Shown piece after piece: positions 53,569-63,436 of a stretch of 64,000 nt of DNA. A program made the translations under genes and the position numbers. Origin of the DNA: Marimonas arenosa (GTDB lineage Bacteria > Pseudomonadota > Alphaproteobacteria > Rhodobacterales > Rhodobacteraceae). The notes beneath the pieces are model-generated. The model did no database searches, had not been told where the DNA came from, and worked only from the letters and a program-made list of their open reading frames with translations. Location of the stretch: assembly GCF_030848945.1 (NCBI RefSeq), contig NZ_JANHAX010000003.1, forward strand, positions 1 through 64,000, in the 5' to 3' direction. Position 1 is the first letter of the stretch, and the number at the start of each line of letters is the position of its first letter.

Positions 53569-54602
53569 CGCGGATCCTTCGGGCGCTGGCCATTGCGGGG
53601 CTTATCATGACCAGCAAAGCCGCCGCGTCCGAAGTTGAATACAGCATTCTTGAATTCAGTGATCTGAACGGCTGGGAGCAGGATGACCACGCCGCAGCGC
53701 TCGGCGTTTTCCTGAATACCTGCCAGGACATGGACGATGCCGATTGGCGTGCGCTTTGCGCGCTGGCCGGCGACCAGACGGATGCCAAGGCATTTTTCGA
53801 GCTGTTCTTCCGGCCGGTTCTGATCGAGGACGGCGATGATGCGCTGTTCACCGGCTATTTTGAACCCGAGCTTGACGGTGATCTCTATCCTTCGACCCGT
53901 TTCCGTTATCCCCTCTACCGTATGCCGCCCGAAGCGCGGGCGGCGCGGCAATGGCTCACCCGGCGCGAGATCGAAACCGGAGAAGTGATGCAGGGTCGCG
54001 GACTCGAGATTGCGTGGGTCGACGACCCGGTCGAGCTGTTCTTCCTTCAGATCCAGGGCTCCGGACGGATTCGCTTGCCCGACGGCCGGCACATCCGGGT
54101 GGGCTATGCCGGGGCGAATGGACACGAGTACCGCTCGATCGGGGTCGAACTGGTGCGGCGCGGGATCTACAAGGCGCACCAGGTTTCGGCGCAGGTGATC
54201 AAGAACTGGGTGCGCCGGAATCCTTTTGAAGGGTCAGAGCTTTTACACCACAATCCGTCCTATGTCTTTTTCCGCAAAGTCACCAACGTCTCGCCGGAAG
54301 ACGGCCCACGCGGCGCGATGAACCGCTCGATCACCGCGCTGCGCTCGATCGCCGTGGACAAGCGTTTCGTGCCGTTGGGCGCACCGGTCTGGATCGAAAA
54401 AGGCGGTGCGGCGCCGATGCGCCGGCTGATGATCGCGCAGGACACCGGCTCGGCGATCAAGGGCGCGCAGCGCGCCGATATCTACTTCGGCACCGGCGAT
54501 GCGGCCGGGCGTGCCGCCGGCCGTTTGCGTGATCCCGGTCGGATACTGGTCCTGATGCCGATCCAGCGTGCCTATGCGATGTTGCCGGTCGACGCGTATT
54601 GA
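53565..54602 (+). CDS. mltA: Membrane-bound lytic murein transglycosylase A
   Basis: The 345-residue protein has a signal sequence (RALAIAGLIMTSKAAA). No lipobox cysteine is visible in it, so it may be periplasmic and soluble rather than a lipoprotein. The MltA body includes FTGYFEPELDGDLYPST, IQGSGRIRLPDGRHIRVGYA and LHHNPSYVFF. A C-terminal 3D domain with catalytic Asp residues has AQDTGSAIKGAQRADIYFG. It cleaves glycan strands to 1,6-anhydro products. Coupled to the Tim44-like gene and followed 12 bases later by the Smr gene. Confidence 0.93.
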   Translation: MTRILRALAIAGLIMTSKAAASEVEYSILEFSDLNGWEQDDHAAALGVFLNTCQDMDDADWRALCALAGDQTDAKAFFELFFRPVLIEDGDDALFTGYFEPELDGDLYPSTRFRYPLYRMPPEARAARQWLTRREIETGEVMQGRGLEIAWVDDPVELFFLQIQGSGRIRLPDGRHIRVGYAGANGHEYRSIGVELVRRGIYKAHQVSAQVIKNWVRRNPFEGSELLHHNPSYVFFRKVTNVSPEDGPRGAMNRSITALRSIAVDKRFVPLGAPVWIEKGGAAPMRRLMIAQDTGSAIKGAQRADIYFGTGDAAGRAAGRLRDPGRILVLMPIQRAYAMLPVDAY

Positions 54603-54614
54603 GAGGGACGGGCT

Positions 54615-55193
54615 ATGACACGGCGACGGCTGTCCCCGGACGAGGTTGAGCTTTGGCGGAAGGTGACCAGAACTGCTGACCGGCTGCATCACGACGGTAA
54701 GCCGCACGAGGCGCCGTTGCCCAAACCGGCACCAAAGAAACGCCCCGCCATCGAGTTGCACCCGTTTGATATGGGCCAGAAGCCGGCGTCACCGCCTGCG
54801 CACGATCTGAGCCCGACGCCGTCGGAACGTCTGGCGCGGGCGCCGTTGCGGATGGACCGTAAGACTCACGCCCGCATGAAGCGCGGCAAGATCGTGCCCG
54901 AGGGCAAGCTCGACCTGCACGGTATGACCATGGATCGGGCGCATCTGCGCCTCGTGGCGTTCGTTCTGAAAGCTCAGGCCGATGGCAAGCGATTGGTTCT
55001 GGTGATCACCGGCAAGGGCAAGCACCGTGATGAAGGCGGTCCAATTCCGGTGCGCTACGGCGTGCTGCGCCACCAGGTTCCGCATTGGCTGAGCGTTCCG
55101 CCGCTGGCCCAGGCGGTGCTGCAGGTGGCTGAGGCGCATCAGAGCCACGGCGGCGGTGGGGCGTATTACGTTTATCTACGCCGCAACCGGTAG
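54615..55193 (+). CDS. Smr/MutS2-like domain protein
   Basis: The 192-residue basic protein has a charged, flexible N-terminal half and a C-terminal Smr domain. The domain has LDLHGMTMDRAHLRLVAFV (the LDLHG motif), VLVITGKGKH (the TGxG motif) and a conserved end GAYYVYLRR. Smr domains are nucleases or RNA/DNA binders; the cellular job of the stand-alone form is not settled. Its last 18 bases overlap the end of the convergent MFS gene. Confidence 0.9.
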   Translation: MTRRRLSPDEVELWRKVTRTADRLHHDGKPHEAPLPKPAPKKRPAIELHPFDMGQKPASPPAHDLSPTPSERLARAPLRMDRKTHARMKRGKIVPEGKLDLHGMTMDRAHLRLVAFVLKAQADGKRLVLVITGKGKHRDEGGPIPVRYGVLRHQVPHWLSVPPLAQAVLQVAEAHQSHGGGGAYYVYLRRNR

Positions 55194-56399
55194 GCTGGCG
55201 CGCGCCCGGCCGATTCCGATCCACATCATCGCCGTGGTGAACAGGAAATAGCCCGCCACGATCACGTATTGCACTTCGATCCCGATCCCGAGATCGATTC
55301 CGGCACCGGTGATCCCCGGCCCGATGGCCGAGCCGAGCACCATCACCGCTGCCGCCATCGCCTTGACCGATCCGATGTGCTTCGTGCCATAGAATTCGGC
55401 CCAGAAGGCATTGGGGAAAGTCATCAACGCTCCGGTCGAAGCCGCCATGAAACACAGCCCCAGCAGGATACCCGGAACCGAACCGACCACGGCAAAGGAC
55501 AGAAACCCGGCCACCATCGGCAGCTGGATGAACGGCATCAGCCGCGCCGAGCCAAACTGATCGAGCGCCAGCCCGGCCAGGATCATCACGCCGATGGACA
55601 TGGCCGTGTAGAACGGGAACAACGCGACCAGGGCAATATGATCGATGCCTTTCACCTCGGCGAAATGAACCTGGTGGAAGAAGAACGCAGTGTTGAACGC
55701 CGCCGGACCGAGAAGCGCGGGCACCATGAACCAGAAAAGATAGTGTTTCAGCGCCTGGTTCCGGGTCCAATGGCGGCCCTGCATGCCCAGTGTCGCCTCG
55801 GATCTGGCGAAACTTTGCGGGGTGCGTTCGTGTCGGAGTAAGCCCAGCAGAACCGGAATCCCCAAAACCGCGACACAAGCCGCGGCGATCCAAAGCACGC
55901 GCCAGTCGTAGAGCGCCAGGAGCGACACGAACAGAACCGGCATCAAGGCTTCGCCCGCCGAAAAGCCGAGCGTAGCCACCGAAAGCGCCCGTCCACGTGT
56001 CGCGATGAACCAGCGCGACATCGCGACCACCGCAATGTGGCTGGTCATGCCCTGGCCGGTGAAACGCAGCGCGAAGATCACCAGCGGCAGGGCCCAGGCG
56101 GCGGTGTTGAAAGTCATGAACAGGCAGGCGCCGGCCAGCAGGATCAGGACTCCGGCGCCCAGCACCCGCACCCGGAAATGATCGGTCAGCCCGCCGGCCC
56201 AGACCATGACAAAAGCCGAGGCGCCGGTGCCCAGCGTATAGATTCCACCCCATTGCCCGTGGGTCAGACCAAACTCGGTCCGAATTTCGCCGGCGAAAAT
56301 CGAGATGAAAAACGTCTGGCCAAAGCTGGACAGGAAGGTCAGCAACATCCCGGCCGCCAGCCACGGGGCGTTGTCTCGGATGAAGCGCAGGGTTCCCAT
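55176..56399 (-). CDS. MFS transporter
   Basis: The 407-residue protein has about twelve hydrophobic helices in two halves. A central loop (about 185-210) carries RHERTPQSFARSEATLG. The first half has the loop region LTDHFRVRVLGAGVLIL, a degenerate form of MFS motif A. There is no signal for substrate identity. The ATG follows GAGGACGC at usual spacing. It is convergent with the Smr gene and lies 42 bases beyond a small membrane protein, which may be in the same transcript. Confidence 0.88.
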   Translation of the reverse strand: MGTLRFIRDNAPWLAAGMLLTFLSSFGQTFFISIFAGEIRTEFGLTHGQWGGIYTLGTGASAFVMVWAGGLTDHFRVRVLGAGVLILLAGACLFMTFNTAAWALPLVIFALRFTGQGMTSHIAVVAMSRWFIATRGRALSVATLGFSAGEALMPVLFVSLLALYDWRVLWIAAACVAVLGIPVLLGLLRHERTPQSFARSEATLGMQGRHWTRNQALKHYLFWFMVPALLGPAAFNTAFFFHQVHFAEVKGIDHIALVALFPFYTAMSIGVMILAGLALDQFGSARLMPFIQLPMVAGFLSFAVVGSVPGILLGLCFMAASTGALMTFPNAFWAEFYGTKHIGSVKAMAAAVMVLGSAIGPGITGAGIDLGIGIEVQYVIVAGYFLFTTAMMWIGIGRARASLPVAA

Positions 56400-56441
56400 G
56401 CGTCCTCTGTTCCGGTTTTCAACCGCGAAGGAAAGCGGAAA

Positions 56442-56726
56442 TCAGCGATCCTGCCAGCGGCGATAGCGGATCACGAGCTCGGATTCGCAAATCTTGAACA
56501 GGATGAAGAAGAACAGCGCGACCACACCGTAGATCAGCAATTGCAGAAACTGCAAAAGCCCGCCCACCTCGATGGCCAGCCAGCCATGTTCGCGCAGAAA
56601 CCGCAGGTTGGCCATGCTCATTTGCAGAAGGTTATAGGTGAAAAACCCGACGATGACGATCGACACACCGGCCAGCGCAAACACCAGGATGCCGGGCCAC
56701 GACGAGATTCTCAGAACACGCTTCAT
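56442..56726 (-). CDS. Small two-helix membrane protein, unknown function
   Basis: The 94-residue protein has two clear membrane segments (about 12-35 with ILVFALAGVSIVIVGFF, and about 57-82 with LQFLQLLIYGVVALFFFILF). It ends in a short basic tail (YRRWQDR). No motif is recognised. It lies nine bases after hslU in the same direction, so it may be co-transcribed with hslVU. Composition is protein-like and hydrophobicity is well organised, so I regard it as real. Confidence 0.7.
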   Translation of the reverse strand: MKRVLRISSWPGILVFALAGVSIVIVGFFTYNLLQMSMANLRFLREHGWLAIEVGGLLQFLQLLIYGVVALFFFILFKICESELVIRYRRWQDR

Positions 56727-56735
56727 CGCGCATGT

Positions 56736-58046
56736 TCATAGCACGTAACGACTGAGATCGGTGGATTTCATCAGTTCGCCCAGGTTCTTGTCGACGAAGG
56801 CCCCGTCGACGATAATCTGCTCGCCAGACCGATCGGGCGCGGTGAAGCTAAGTTCTTCGAAGACCCGTTCCATCACGGTGTAGAGCCGCCGCGCACCGAT
56901 GTTCTCGATGCTCTGGTTCACCTCGGCCGCGATCTTGGCCAATGCCGCGATGCCATCATCCGTGAAGTCGACGTTGACCGACTCCGTGGCCATCAGCGCC
57001 GTGTATTGCCGGGTGAGGGCGTTATCTGTCTCGGTCAGGATACGGACGAAATCTTCTTCGGTCAGCGCCCGCAGCTCGACCCGGATCGGCAGCCGGCCCT
57101 GCAATTCCGGTAGCAGGTCTGACGGCTTTGCAATGTGGAACGCGCCCGAGGCAATGAACAGAATATGGTCAGTCTTCACGGGGCCGTATTTCGTCGAGAC
57201 AGTTGTGCCTTCGATCAGCGGCAGAAGATCGCGCTGGACGCCTTCGCGGCTGACGTCGCCGCCGCGGGCTTCCTGCCGCGCCGCGACCTTGTCGATCTCG
57301 TCGAGAAAGACGATGCCGTTCTGTTCGACCGCCTCCAGCGCCGCCTTGTTCACGGTTTCGTCGTCCAGCAGCTTGTCGGCTTCTTCCGATATCAGCAGGT
57401 CATAGCTTTCGGACACTGACATCTTGCGCCGTGTCGTTCGCCCCCCAAAGGCTTTGCCGAAGATATCGCCCAGATTCATCATCCCCATCTGGCTGCCGGG
57501 TTGGCCGGGAATGTCGAACATTCCACCCATCGGGTTGGAATTGTCAGCGACGTCAAGCTCGATCACCGTGTCATCGAGCTCGCCCGACTTCAGCTTCTTG
57601 CGGAACATCTCGAGCGTGCCCTCGCGGGCGTCTTCCCCTGCAATCGCCCGCAGCACCCGATCCTCGGCGGCGCGGTGGGCTCTGGCCTTGACGTCCTCGC
57701 GCATATGCTCGCGGGTCATGGAAATCGCGGCATCAACAAGGTCACGGACGATCTGTTCGACGTCCCGGCCGACATAGCCCACTTCGGTGAACTTGGTGGC
57801 CTCGACCTTGATGAACGGCGCCCGCGCCAGCTTCGCCAGTCGGCGGGAAATCTCGGTCTTGCCGACGCCGGTGGGGCCGATCATCAGGATGTTCTTGGGA
57901 TAGACCTCGTCGCGCAGGTCGTCGCCCAACTGCTTGCGCCGCCAACGGTTCCTGAGTGCCACGGCCACGGCGCGCTTGGCGTCCTTCTGGCCAATGATGA
58001 AGCGGTCCAGCTCGCTGACGATTTCGCGGGGGGTCAGGTCGGTCAT
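56736..58046 (-). CDS. hslU: ATP-dependent protease ATPase subunit HslU (ClpY)
   Basis: This AAA+ unfoldase feeds HslV. The 436-residue protein starts [19 protein letters not shown]. Walker A is [18 protein letters not shown]. The pore loop is [18 protein letters not shown] (GYVG). Walker B is [12 protein letters not shown], and the sensor region is [19 protein letters not shown]. The C-terminal end DLSRYVL is the peptide that docks into HslV. Its start overlaps the hslV stop (ATGA). Confidence 0.97.
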   Translation of the reverse strand: MTDLTPREIVSELDRFIIGQKDAKRAVAVALRNRWRRKQLGDDLRDEVYPKNILMIGPTGVGKTEISRRLAKLARAPFIKVEATKFTEVGYVGRDVEQIVRDLVDAAISMTREHMREDVKARAHRAAEDRVLRAIAGEDAREGTLEMFRKKLKSGELDDTVIELDVADNSNPMGGMFDIPGQPGSQMGMMNLGDIFGKAFGGRTTRRKMSVSESYDLLISEEADKLLDDETVNKAALEAVEQNGIVFLDEIDKVAARQEARGGDVSREGVQRDLLPLIEGTTVSTKYGPVKTDHILFIASGAFHIAKPSDLLPELQGRLPIRVELRALTEEDFVRILTETDNALTRQYTALMATESVNVDFTDDGIAALAKIAAEVNQSIENIGARRLYTVMERVFEELSFTAPDRSGEQIIVDGAFVDKNLGELMKSTDLSRYVL

Positions 58047-58600
58047 TTACAGATTTTCTCCACCGTCAGGTTGCCGTTGGTGTAAACGCAAATGTCAGCG
58101 GCGATTGCCATCGCCTTTCGGGCGACCTCTTCTGCGGACATGTCGCCGTCCATCATGCCGCGCGCCGCGGCCAGCGCGTAGTTGCCGCCCGAACCGATGG
58201 CGGTCACGTCATGTTCCGGTTCTAGCACGTCCCCTGCACCGGTGATCACCAACATCTCAGCGCCGTCACTCACGATCAGCATCGCTTCGAGTTTTTGCAG
58301 GTATTTATCGGTGCGCCAGTCTTTCGCCAGTTCCACCGACGCCCGCGCCAGCTGCCCTGGGGTCGCCTCGAGTTTGGCCTCCAGCCGTTCCAGCAGGGTG
58401 AAGGCATCCGCCGTCGAGCCGGCAAAACCGGCCACGACGTCATAGCCGCCGGGGCTCAGCCGCCGCACCTTGCGCGCGGTTCCCTTGATCACGGTCTGGC
58501 CCAGGCTGACCTGTCCATCGCCGGCGATCACCACCTCGCCGGCTTTCTTGACGCCGATGATCGTGGTGCCGTGCCAGCCGGGAAAATCGCTCTCTGCCAT
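58043..58600 (-). CDS. hslV: ATP-dependent protease proteolytic subunit HslV (ClpQ)
   Basis: This N-terminal-threonine peptidase has 185 residues. An 11-residue propeptide ([11 protein letters not shown]) precedes the catalytic Thr of TTIIGVKK. The sequence continues [20 protein letters not shown] and has the conserved [14 protein letters not shown] near the end. I chose the ATG at 58600, after GGAGG; the longer open frame adds no family sequence. First gene of hslV-hslU. Divergent from the next gene on the right. Confidence 0.97.
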   Translation of the reverse strand: MAESDFPGWHGTTIIGVKKAGEVVIAGDGQVSLGQTVIKGTARKVRRLSPGGYDVVAGFAGSTADAFTLLERLEAKLEATPGQLARASVELAKDWRTDKYLQKLEAMLIVSDGAEMLVITGAGDVLEPEHDVTAIGSGGNYALAAARGMMDGDMSAEEVARKAMAIAADICVYTNGNLTVEKICK

Positions 58601-58699
58601 ATGAGGCCTCCTTCGTAGTCCCGGCCTATATGGCGGCGCGGGGGCGGAGGGGCAAGGGTGGGCTTGTTCGTCGGGTGGCTGCGGCCTAGCGTGTGGACC

Positions 58700-59605
58700 A
58701 TGCAACGCCCCCGTGTGATGAGCTTCTATCTCGAGCCCGGCCTGAAACAGAGCGCCGAAGCGGGAGAGCACAATTTCCTGAACAAGGTCGCTGCCGTCGG
58801 CCGCGCCGCGGGCATAACGCTAAAATTTCGGGATGCCAAAGAGGCTGCGGTCTCGGATCCTTCCGAGGAATACGCGGTCTTGCACATGGATCCGCCGCCG
58901 CATCAGAACGCGGTCACCGTGCGGCGCGCTTATTACTATCCGTTCTGGTCGATCGAGCGCACGGCGAAGCGTTGGGACTTCGATGTTGCCAAAGCGGTTT
59001 TCGACCCTGCCGATGTGCCCGCCCGCGACGCCGCGAGCTTTGTCAATCGCTGGCGCAGGAAGTGGTTCGAAGGCTGGGCGCCTGGCCCAACCGGCCACGT
59101 CTACATTCCTTTGCAGGGACGGCTGCTCGAGCGGCGTTCGTTCCAATCCTGCACGCCGATCGAGATGATCCGCGCCGTGCTCGCCCATGATCGCGACCGA
59201 CCGGTCTTCGCCTGCCTTCATCCCGGCGAGCGTTACAGCGCCGAGGATATTGCGGCGCTCGACAAGCTAGAACACCGAAACCCGCGCTTTGCCGTGCAGA
59301 TGGGCGGGATGGCGACACTATTGCCGGGCTGCGATTATGTCGTGACGCAAAACTCGTCCGTGGGACTGGCCGGGTATGTCTTCGCTAAACCCCTGGTGCT
59401 GTTTGGCCGGATCGATTTTCATCACATCGCCCTCAAGCCCTATGACAGCAGCCCCGCCAAGGCGATACGGGCCGCTCCCCTCCACCACCCGGATTTCGAT
59501 GCCTATGTCTGGTGGTTTCTGCAAAAGATGGCGATCAATGCGGGCCGTCCCGAGGCGGAAGAGAAGATTGCCGCCCGGCTGCGCGGCTTTGGCTGGCCGG
59601 TATAA
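58700..59605 (+). CDS. Conserved protein, possibly polysaccharide-related (KpsC/KpsS-like fragment)
   Basis: The 301-residue soluble protein begins [20 protein letters not shown]. It contains [16 protein letters not shown] and then [19 protein letters not shown]. The later [30 protein letters not shown] resembles the donor-site region of capsule Kdo-transferase-like proteins (seen in part, [16 protein letters not shown]). No signal peptide or membrane helix is present. I place it only tentatively near the Capsule_synth family. The ATG at 58700 is preferred over a GTG three codons upstream. It lies alone, divergent from hslV and convergent with trxA across a terminator. Confidence 0.6.
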   Translation: MQRPRVMSFYLEPGLKQSAEAGEHNFLNKVAAVGRAAGITLKFRDAKEAAVSDPSEEYAVLHMDPPPHQNAVTVRRAYYYPFWSIERTAKRWDFDVAKAVFDPADVPARDAASFVNRWRRKWFEGWAPGPTGHVYIPLQGRLLERRSFQSCTPIEMIRAVLAHDRDRPVFACLHPGERYSAEDIAALDKLEHRNPRFAVQMGGMATLLPGCDYVVTQNSSVGLAGYVFAKPLVLFGRIDFHHIALKPYDSSPAKAIRAAPLHHPDFDAYVWWFLQKMAINAGRPEAEEKIAARLRGFGWPV

Positions 59606-59609
59606 CGAC

Positions 59610-59636
59610 AAAGCCCTGCCGCCGGGGCAGGGCTTT
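59610..59636. terminator. Bidirectional Rho-independent terminator
   Basis: AAAGCCCTGCC (59610-59620) pairs perfectly with GGCAGGGCTTT (59626-59636). The A-rich and T-rich ends serve both directions: the plus-strand gene ending at 59605 and trxA ending at 59660. Confidence 0.85.
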
Positions 59637-59659
59637 CCGTCAACCTTGTGCGAACAGGC

Positions 59660-59980
59660 TCAGATCGCGCTTTCGATCCAGCTTTGCAGTTGTGCCTTGG
59701 GCCGAGCGCCGGCAGTGTTGGCCACCACTTCACCATTTTTGAAGATGAACAGCGCCGGGATGCCGCGCACGCCCAGTTGCGCCGGCGACATCGGGTTTTC
59801 ATCGACATTTACCTTGGCGATTTTGATCTTGCCGCCCATCTCGACCGCCAGCTCTTCCAGAGCCGGGCCGATCATCTTGCAGGGGCCGCACCATTCGGCC
59901 CAGAAATCCACCACGACGGGGATATCGGAATTCTTCACTTCGGCGTCGAAGGTGGCGTCTGTGACAGCAACGGTTGCCAT
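59660..59980 (-). CDS. trxA: Thioredoxin
   Basis: This 106-residue thioredoxin has the active site [16 protein letters not shown] (C31, C34), the buried Asp of VVDFW and the cis-Pro loop [15 protein letters not shown]. It is a cytoplasmic disulfide reductase; no signal peptide. It lies 42 bases after addA in the same direction, a gene order (addB-addA-trxA) common in Rhodobacterales. A strong terminator follows. Confidence 0.96.
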   Translation of the reverse strand: MATVAVTDATFDAEVKNSDIPVVVDFWAEWCGPCKMIGPALEELAVEMGGKIKIAKVNVDENPMSPAQLGVRGIPALFIFKNGEVVANTAGARPKAQLQSWIESAI

Positions 59981-60022
59981 GTCATTCTCCTGAGAAAGGG
60001 GTTTCGAGCATTGGGGGCGAAC

Positions 60023-63000
60023 CTAGGTCTCCGTTGCCAGAGCGTCAAGCATCTGGGTGGAGCGCAAGGCCTGCATCACCAGATCGTGTGGCAGATGCAT
60101 GAGGCTCGCGGTTCGGGTCCAAAGCAGCGCAACCCGGATGGTTTTTCCGGGGAACACCTGCGACAGTGCCCCGGCGTAAGCGCCCATTTGCCGCAGCAGT
60201 CCGTCAGGGCAGGCCTCCGGCGTTTCCGGCACGACGGCGTTGGTCTTGAAATCCACCGCCAGAACTTCGTCACCCCGGATCACAAGCCGGTCGATGACGC
60301 CGTGAATGCGGCGGCCGCCGAGATCGGGCAGGGCGGCACTCACCGGAACCTCTGCCAAAGCATCTGGGGCGAAGAGCGACGAAAGCCCGGGTTGGCGCAA
60401 CACGGTTTGCACTTCTTCGAGAAGCGCCAGCAAGTCGTCGCCGTGGGCCGCATCCGGCCCTTCTGCAAGAAGCCGGGCCGCCAGATCGGCCCAGTCTTGC
60501 GGCGGATGCGCAGGCAGGATTTCGAGCATGAGATGCAGCTGCCGCCCGTATCGCAGCGCCGCCTCTTCATCGAGCCCGGCCTCTCCGGGCAGGGCTTTGG
60601 CGCCGCCCAGATCCGACGGTGACAGGGTCTTCGGCCGCAGTTCGACAGACGGGGCCGGTCGCGTGACCCAGTCCGGTAACGCGACGCTGACGGGGACCGG
60701 CTCCTCGCTGGAAACCGGCTCTAACCCAGCCCAATTGCCGTGATCCAGCCGCAAACCTGGGCCTTGGGCAAAGTCACGTGGCTCGGCGCTTTGAGCCACC
60801 ATTGCGGCGGCGATTTTCTGATACCAGCTCTCACCGTCGTCGCCGACATCACCCGCCGCGGCCACGATCAACCATGTTTCGGCCCGCGTCATCGCTACGT
60901 AAAGCAGCCGCTCGCGCTCCTCGGCTTCGCGTGCCTTGCGCGCTTCGATCAGCCGGGCAAGCTCGGGCGGGGTGTCGTCACCGGGTGGCCGCCAGAAGAC
61001 ATGGTCGCCCTGCAGCAGCGCGTCGCGGATGCGAATGTCACGCTTCGCGGTGTCGGGCAGGATCACGATCGGAGCCTCCAGCCCCTTGGCGCCGTGCACC
61101 GTCATCACCCGGATCTGGCGGCCGGCGCTTTCCATCTGTCGCTTGATCTCGACTTCGTCGGTTTCCAGCCAGACCAGGAACCCAGTCAGCGAGGGCACCG
61201 AGGCGTGCTCGTAGGCCAGCGCCTGCGCCAGCAGCGCATCGATGCCGTCCTCGGCTTCGCGTCCCAACCGTTCCAGCAGCTTCCGCCGGCCGTCGTGCCG
61301 GGTGAGGATACGCTCGATCAGGTCAAAGGGTCGTAGGAAGTCGGTTGCGGAACGCAGATCGTCGAGTACCGCCAGGGTGGCGGGATGCTGGCCGGCGGCG
61401 GCGCGTAGGGATTCCCAGAGGTATCCCTTGCGCCCGTGCGCCAGGGTGAACAATTGCTGCTCGGTCCAGCCGAAAAGCGGCGACTTCAACACCGTGGCCA
61501 GCGACAGGTCGTCTTCGGGCGTCGACAGGAACTGCAGCAGCGCAGCGATGTCGCGCACGGCCAATTCCCCACCAATCCGCAACCGGTCGGCCCCGGCTAT
61601 CGGCAGGCCGCGCGCCTTGCATTCGCGAATGATCGCGTGAAACAGCTCGGAGCGGCGTTGCACCAGGATCAGGAAATCTCCGGCATGCACCGGGCGCAGC
61701 GCAAACGCGCCATTTCGACCCTGTTTCACCGGAATCCGGTCCTGTCTGATCATCGCGGCGATCTCTGACGCGATCTGCCGGGCGAGGATCGACACCGGCT
61801 CATCCGGGCCCAGCATGTCGACCGGATCATGCCAGTCCTTTTTCTCGGGCTTCTCGGTTTTCTCGACCACCGGCCAGAGATCGACCCGTCCCGGCATGGC
61901 ATCGAAAAAGGCCTTGTGGGTCTGATCGGCGGCAAAACCCGCGTTGGTTCGGTCTTCGAAGGTTTTGTCGACCAGCATCAGGATCGCGGCGGCCGAGCGG
62001 AAAGAGTATTTCAGAACCGCGGTTTTCAACGGCCGACCGGTTTCCCGAAGCCGCGCGGTGAACTCCGCCTGCATCCGGTCAAACTCGCGCGGGTCGGCGC
62101 CCTGGAAGGAATAAATCGATTGCTTCTTGTCCCCGACCACGAAAATGGTGCGCAGCACCTCCGCCCGGGCACCGATCCCGGCGGTAAACTCCTGGGCCAG
62201 CCGCTCGATCACGTTCCACTGCGCCGGCGAAGTGTCCTGCGCCTCGTCGACCAGGATATGGTCGATCCCGCCATCCAGCCGGTAAAGCACCCAGGCAGCG
62301 ACGCGCGGGTCGTTCAGGAGCAACCGTGTGCGCTGGATCAGATCATCGAAATCGAGCCAGCCGCGTGCCTGCTTCCGCGCCGCAAAACGGCGCAGAAAAA
62401 CCCGGGCAAAGCGGTGCAGCGCCAGGCTCTGTCGCGCCGCGGCCAGGGCGATCCGCTTGCCGCGCGCAGTTTCGACCCGCTGCATCAGGGCATTCAGTTG
62501 GTCTACCGCCGGGCCGAGACTGTCGCGGCTGTTCTTGGTCGGGAAAGAGCCTGTCTTGGCTGAAAACGGGATTTTTGCCTTGGCGCCCGTCAGGAAAACG
62601 GACTCAAGGATCGGTAGAGCTTCAAGATTGAACGAGCCGATCTGATCGAGCTTTTCGGCGGCTTTCACATCGTTCGTCGAGCCGGCCCGCAGCACCGGCA
62701 TCAGCGCAGCCAGGATCTCTGGCTCGTCACCGGTGAAAACCTCTGCCTGCAGCGCCGCCTCGTCGAAATCCGGGGCCAGCCCGACAGACACCAGCAGCGT
62801 ATCGAAGCTGACATCCTCGGCAAATGCCTCGGCACGGCCGCAGATTTCGGCGGTGAGCTGGTCGAGCCCGTCATCCCCGCCGAGATAGGCGGCGATACCT
62901 GCGACCAGCGGGCGGTCCTCGCCTTCCGCCATGGTCTCGAGAATATCCTGCCGCAACAGGGCGGCGGCGCGATCGTCCATTTCGGTGAAACGCGGTGAAA

Positions 63001-63436
63001 CCTGCGCCTCGAGCGGGAAGCGTCGCAGGACCGATGAACAGAAGGCGTGAATCGTCTGGATTTTCAGCCCGCCCGGCGTCTCGATGGCGCGGGCGAACAG
63101 CCGCCTGGCATCGGCGAGTTTTTCCGGCGAAACCGTCTCGGTGACACCGAGATCACGCAATTGCTTCTGCAGGCCCTTATCCGGCAGCATCGCCCATTCC
63201 CCAAGCCGTGCAAACAGCCGGTTCTGCATTTCCGACGCGGCGGCCTTGGTATAGGTCAAGCAGAGAATGTGCTGCGGATTTACCTTGTCCAGCAGCAGTC
63301 GGGCGACGCGGTCGGTCAGCACCCGCGTCTTGCCGGACCCGGCATTGGCCGACAGCCAGGTCGAGCGGTCCGGCCGGGCGGCATAGATCTGGGCGCGGGT
63401 GGCGTCATCGTAAGGAATTGCGTTCGCTGAGGTCAT
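60023..63436 (-). CDS. addA: Double-strand break repair helicase-nuclease AddA
   Basis: This UvrD-type helicase and RecB-like nuclease subunit of AddAB has 1137 residues. Walker A is STWLSANAGSGKTRVLTDRV. Motif II region DHILVDEAQDTSPAQWNV and motif III region GDKKQSIYSFQGADP follow. Near the C-terminus VLAVDFKTNAVVPETPEA carries the DxK core of the PD-(D/E)XK nuclease. I chose the ATG at 63436, which overlaps the addB stop (ATGA); the 13 extra upstream codons are antisense-like. With AddB it resects broken DNA ends for recombination. Confidence 0.95.
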   Translation of the reverse strand: MTSANAIPYDDATRAQIYAARPDRSTWLSANAGSGKTRVLTDRVARLLLDKVNPQHILCLTYTKAAASEMQNRLFARLGEWAMLPDKGLQKQLRDLGVTETVSPEKLADARRLFARAIETPGGLKIQTIHAFCSSVLRRFPLEAQVSPRFTEMDDRAAALLRQDILETMAEGEDRPLVAGIAAYLGGDDGLDQLTAEICGRAEAFAEDVSFDTLLVSVGLAPDFDEAALQAEVFTGDEPEILAALMPVLRAGSTNDVKAAEKLDQIGSFNLEALPILESVFLTGAKAKIPFSAKTGSFPTKNSRDSLGPAVDQLNALMQRVETARGKRIALAAARQSLALHRFARVFLRRFAARKQARGWLDFDDLIQRTRLLLNDPRVAAWVLYRLDGGIDHILVDEAQDTSPAQWNVIERLAQEFTAGIGARAEVLRTIFVVGDKKQSIYSFQGADPREFDRMQAEFTARLRETGRPLKTAVLKYSFRSAAAILMLVDKTFEDRTNAGFAADQTHKAFFDAMPGRVDLWPVVEKTEKPEKKDWHDPVDMLGPDEPVSILARQIASEIAAMIRQDRIPVKQGRNGAFALRPVHAGDFLILVQRRSELFHAIIRECKARGLPIAGADRLRIGGELAVRDIAALLQFLSTPEDDLSLATVLKSPLFGWTEQQLFTLAHGRKGYLWESLRAAAGQHPATLAVLDDLRSATDFLRPFDLIERILTRHDGRRKLLERLGREAEDGIDALLAQALAYEHASVPSLTGFLVWLETDEVEIKRQMESAGRQIRVMTVHGAKGLEAPIVILPDTAKRDIRIRDALLQGDHVFWRPPGDDTPPELARLIEARKAREAEERERLLYVAMTRAETWLIVAAAGDVGDDGESWYQKIAAAMVAQSAEPRDFAQGPGLRLDHGNWAGLEPVSSEEPVPVSVALPDWVTRPAPSVELRPKTLSPSDLGGAKALPGEAGLDEEAALRYGRQLHLMLEILPAHPPQDWADLAARLLAEGPDAAHGDDLLALLEEVQTVLRQPGLSSLFAPDALAEVPVSAALPDLGGRRIHGVIDRLVIRGDEVLAVDFKTNAVVPETPEACPDGLLRQMGAYAGALSQVFPGKTIRVALLWTRTASLMHLPHDLVMQALRSTQMLDALATET

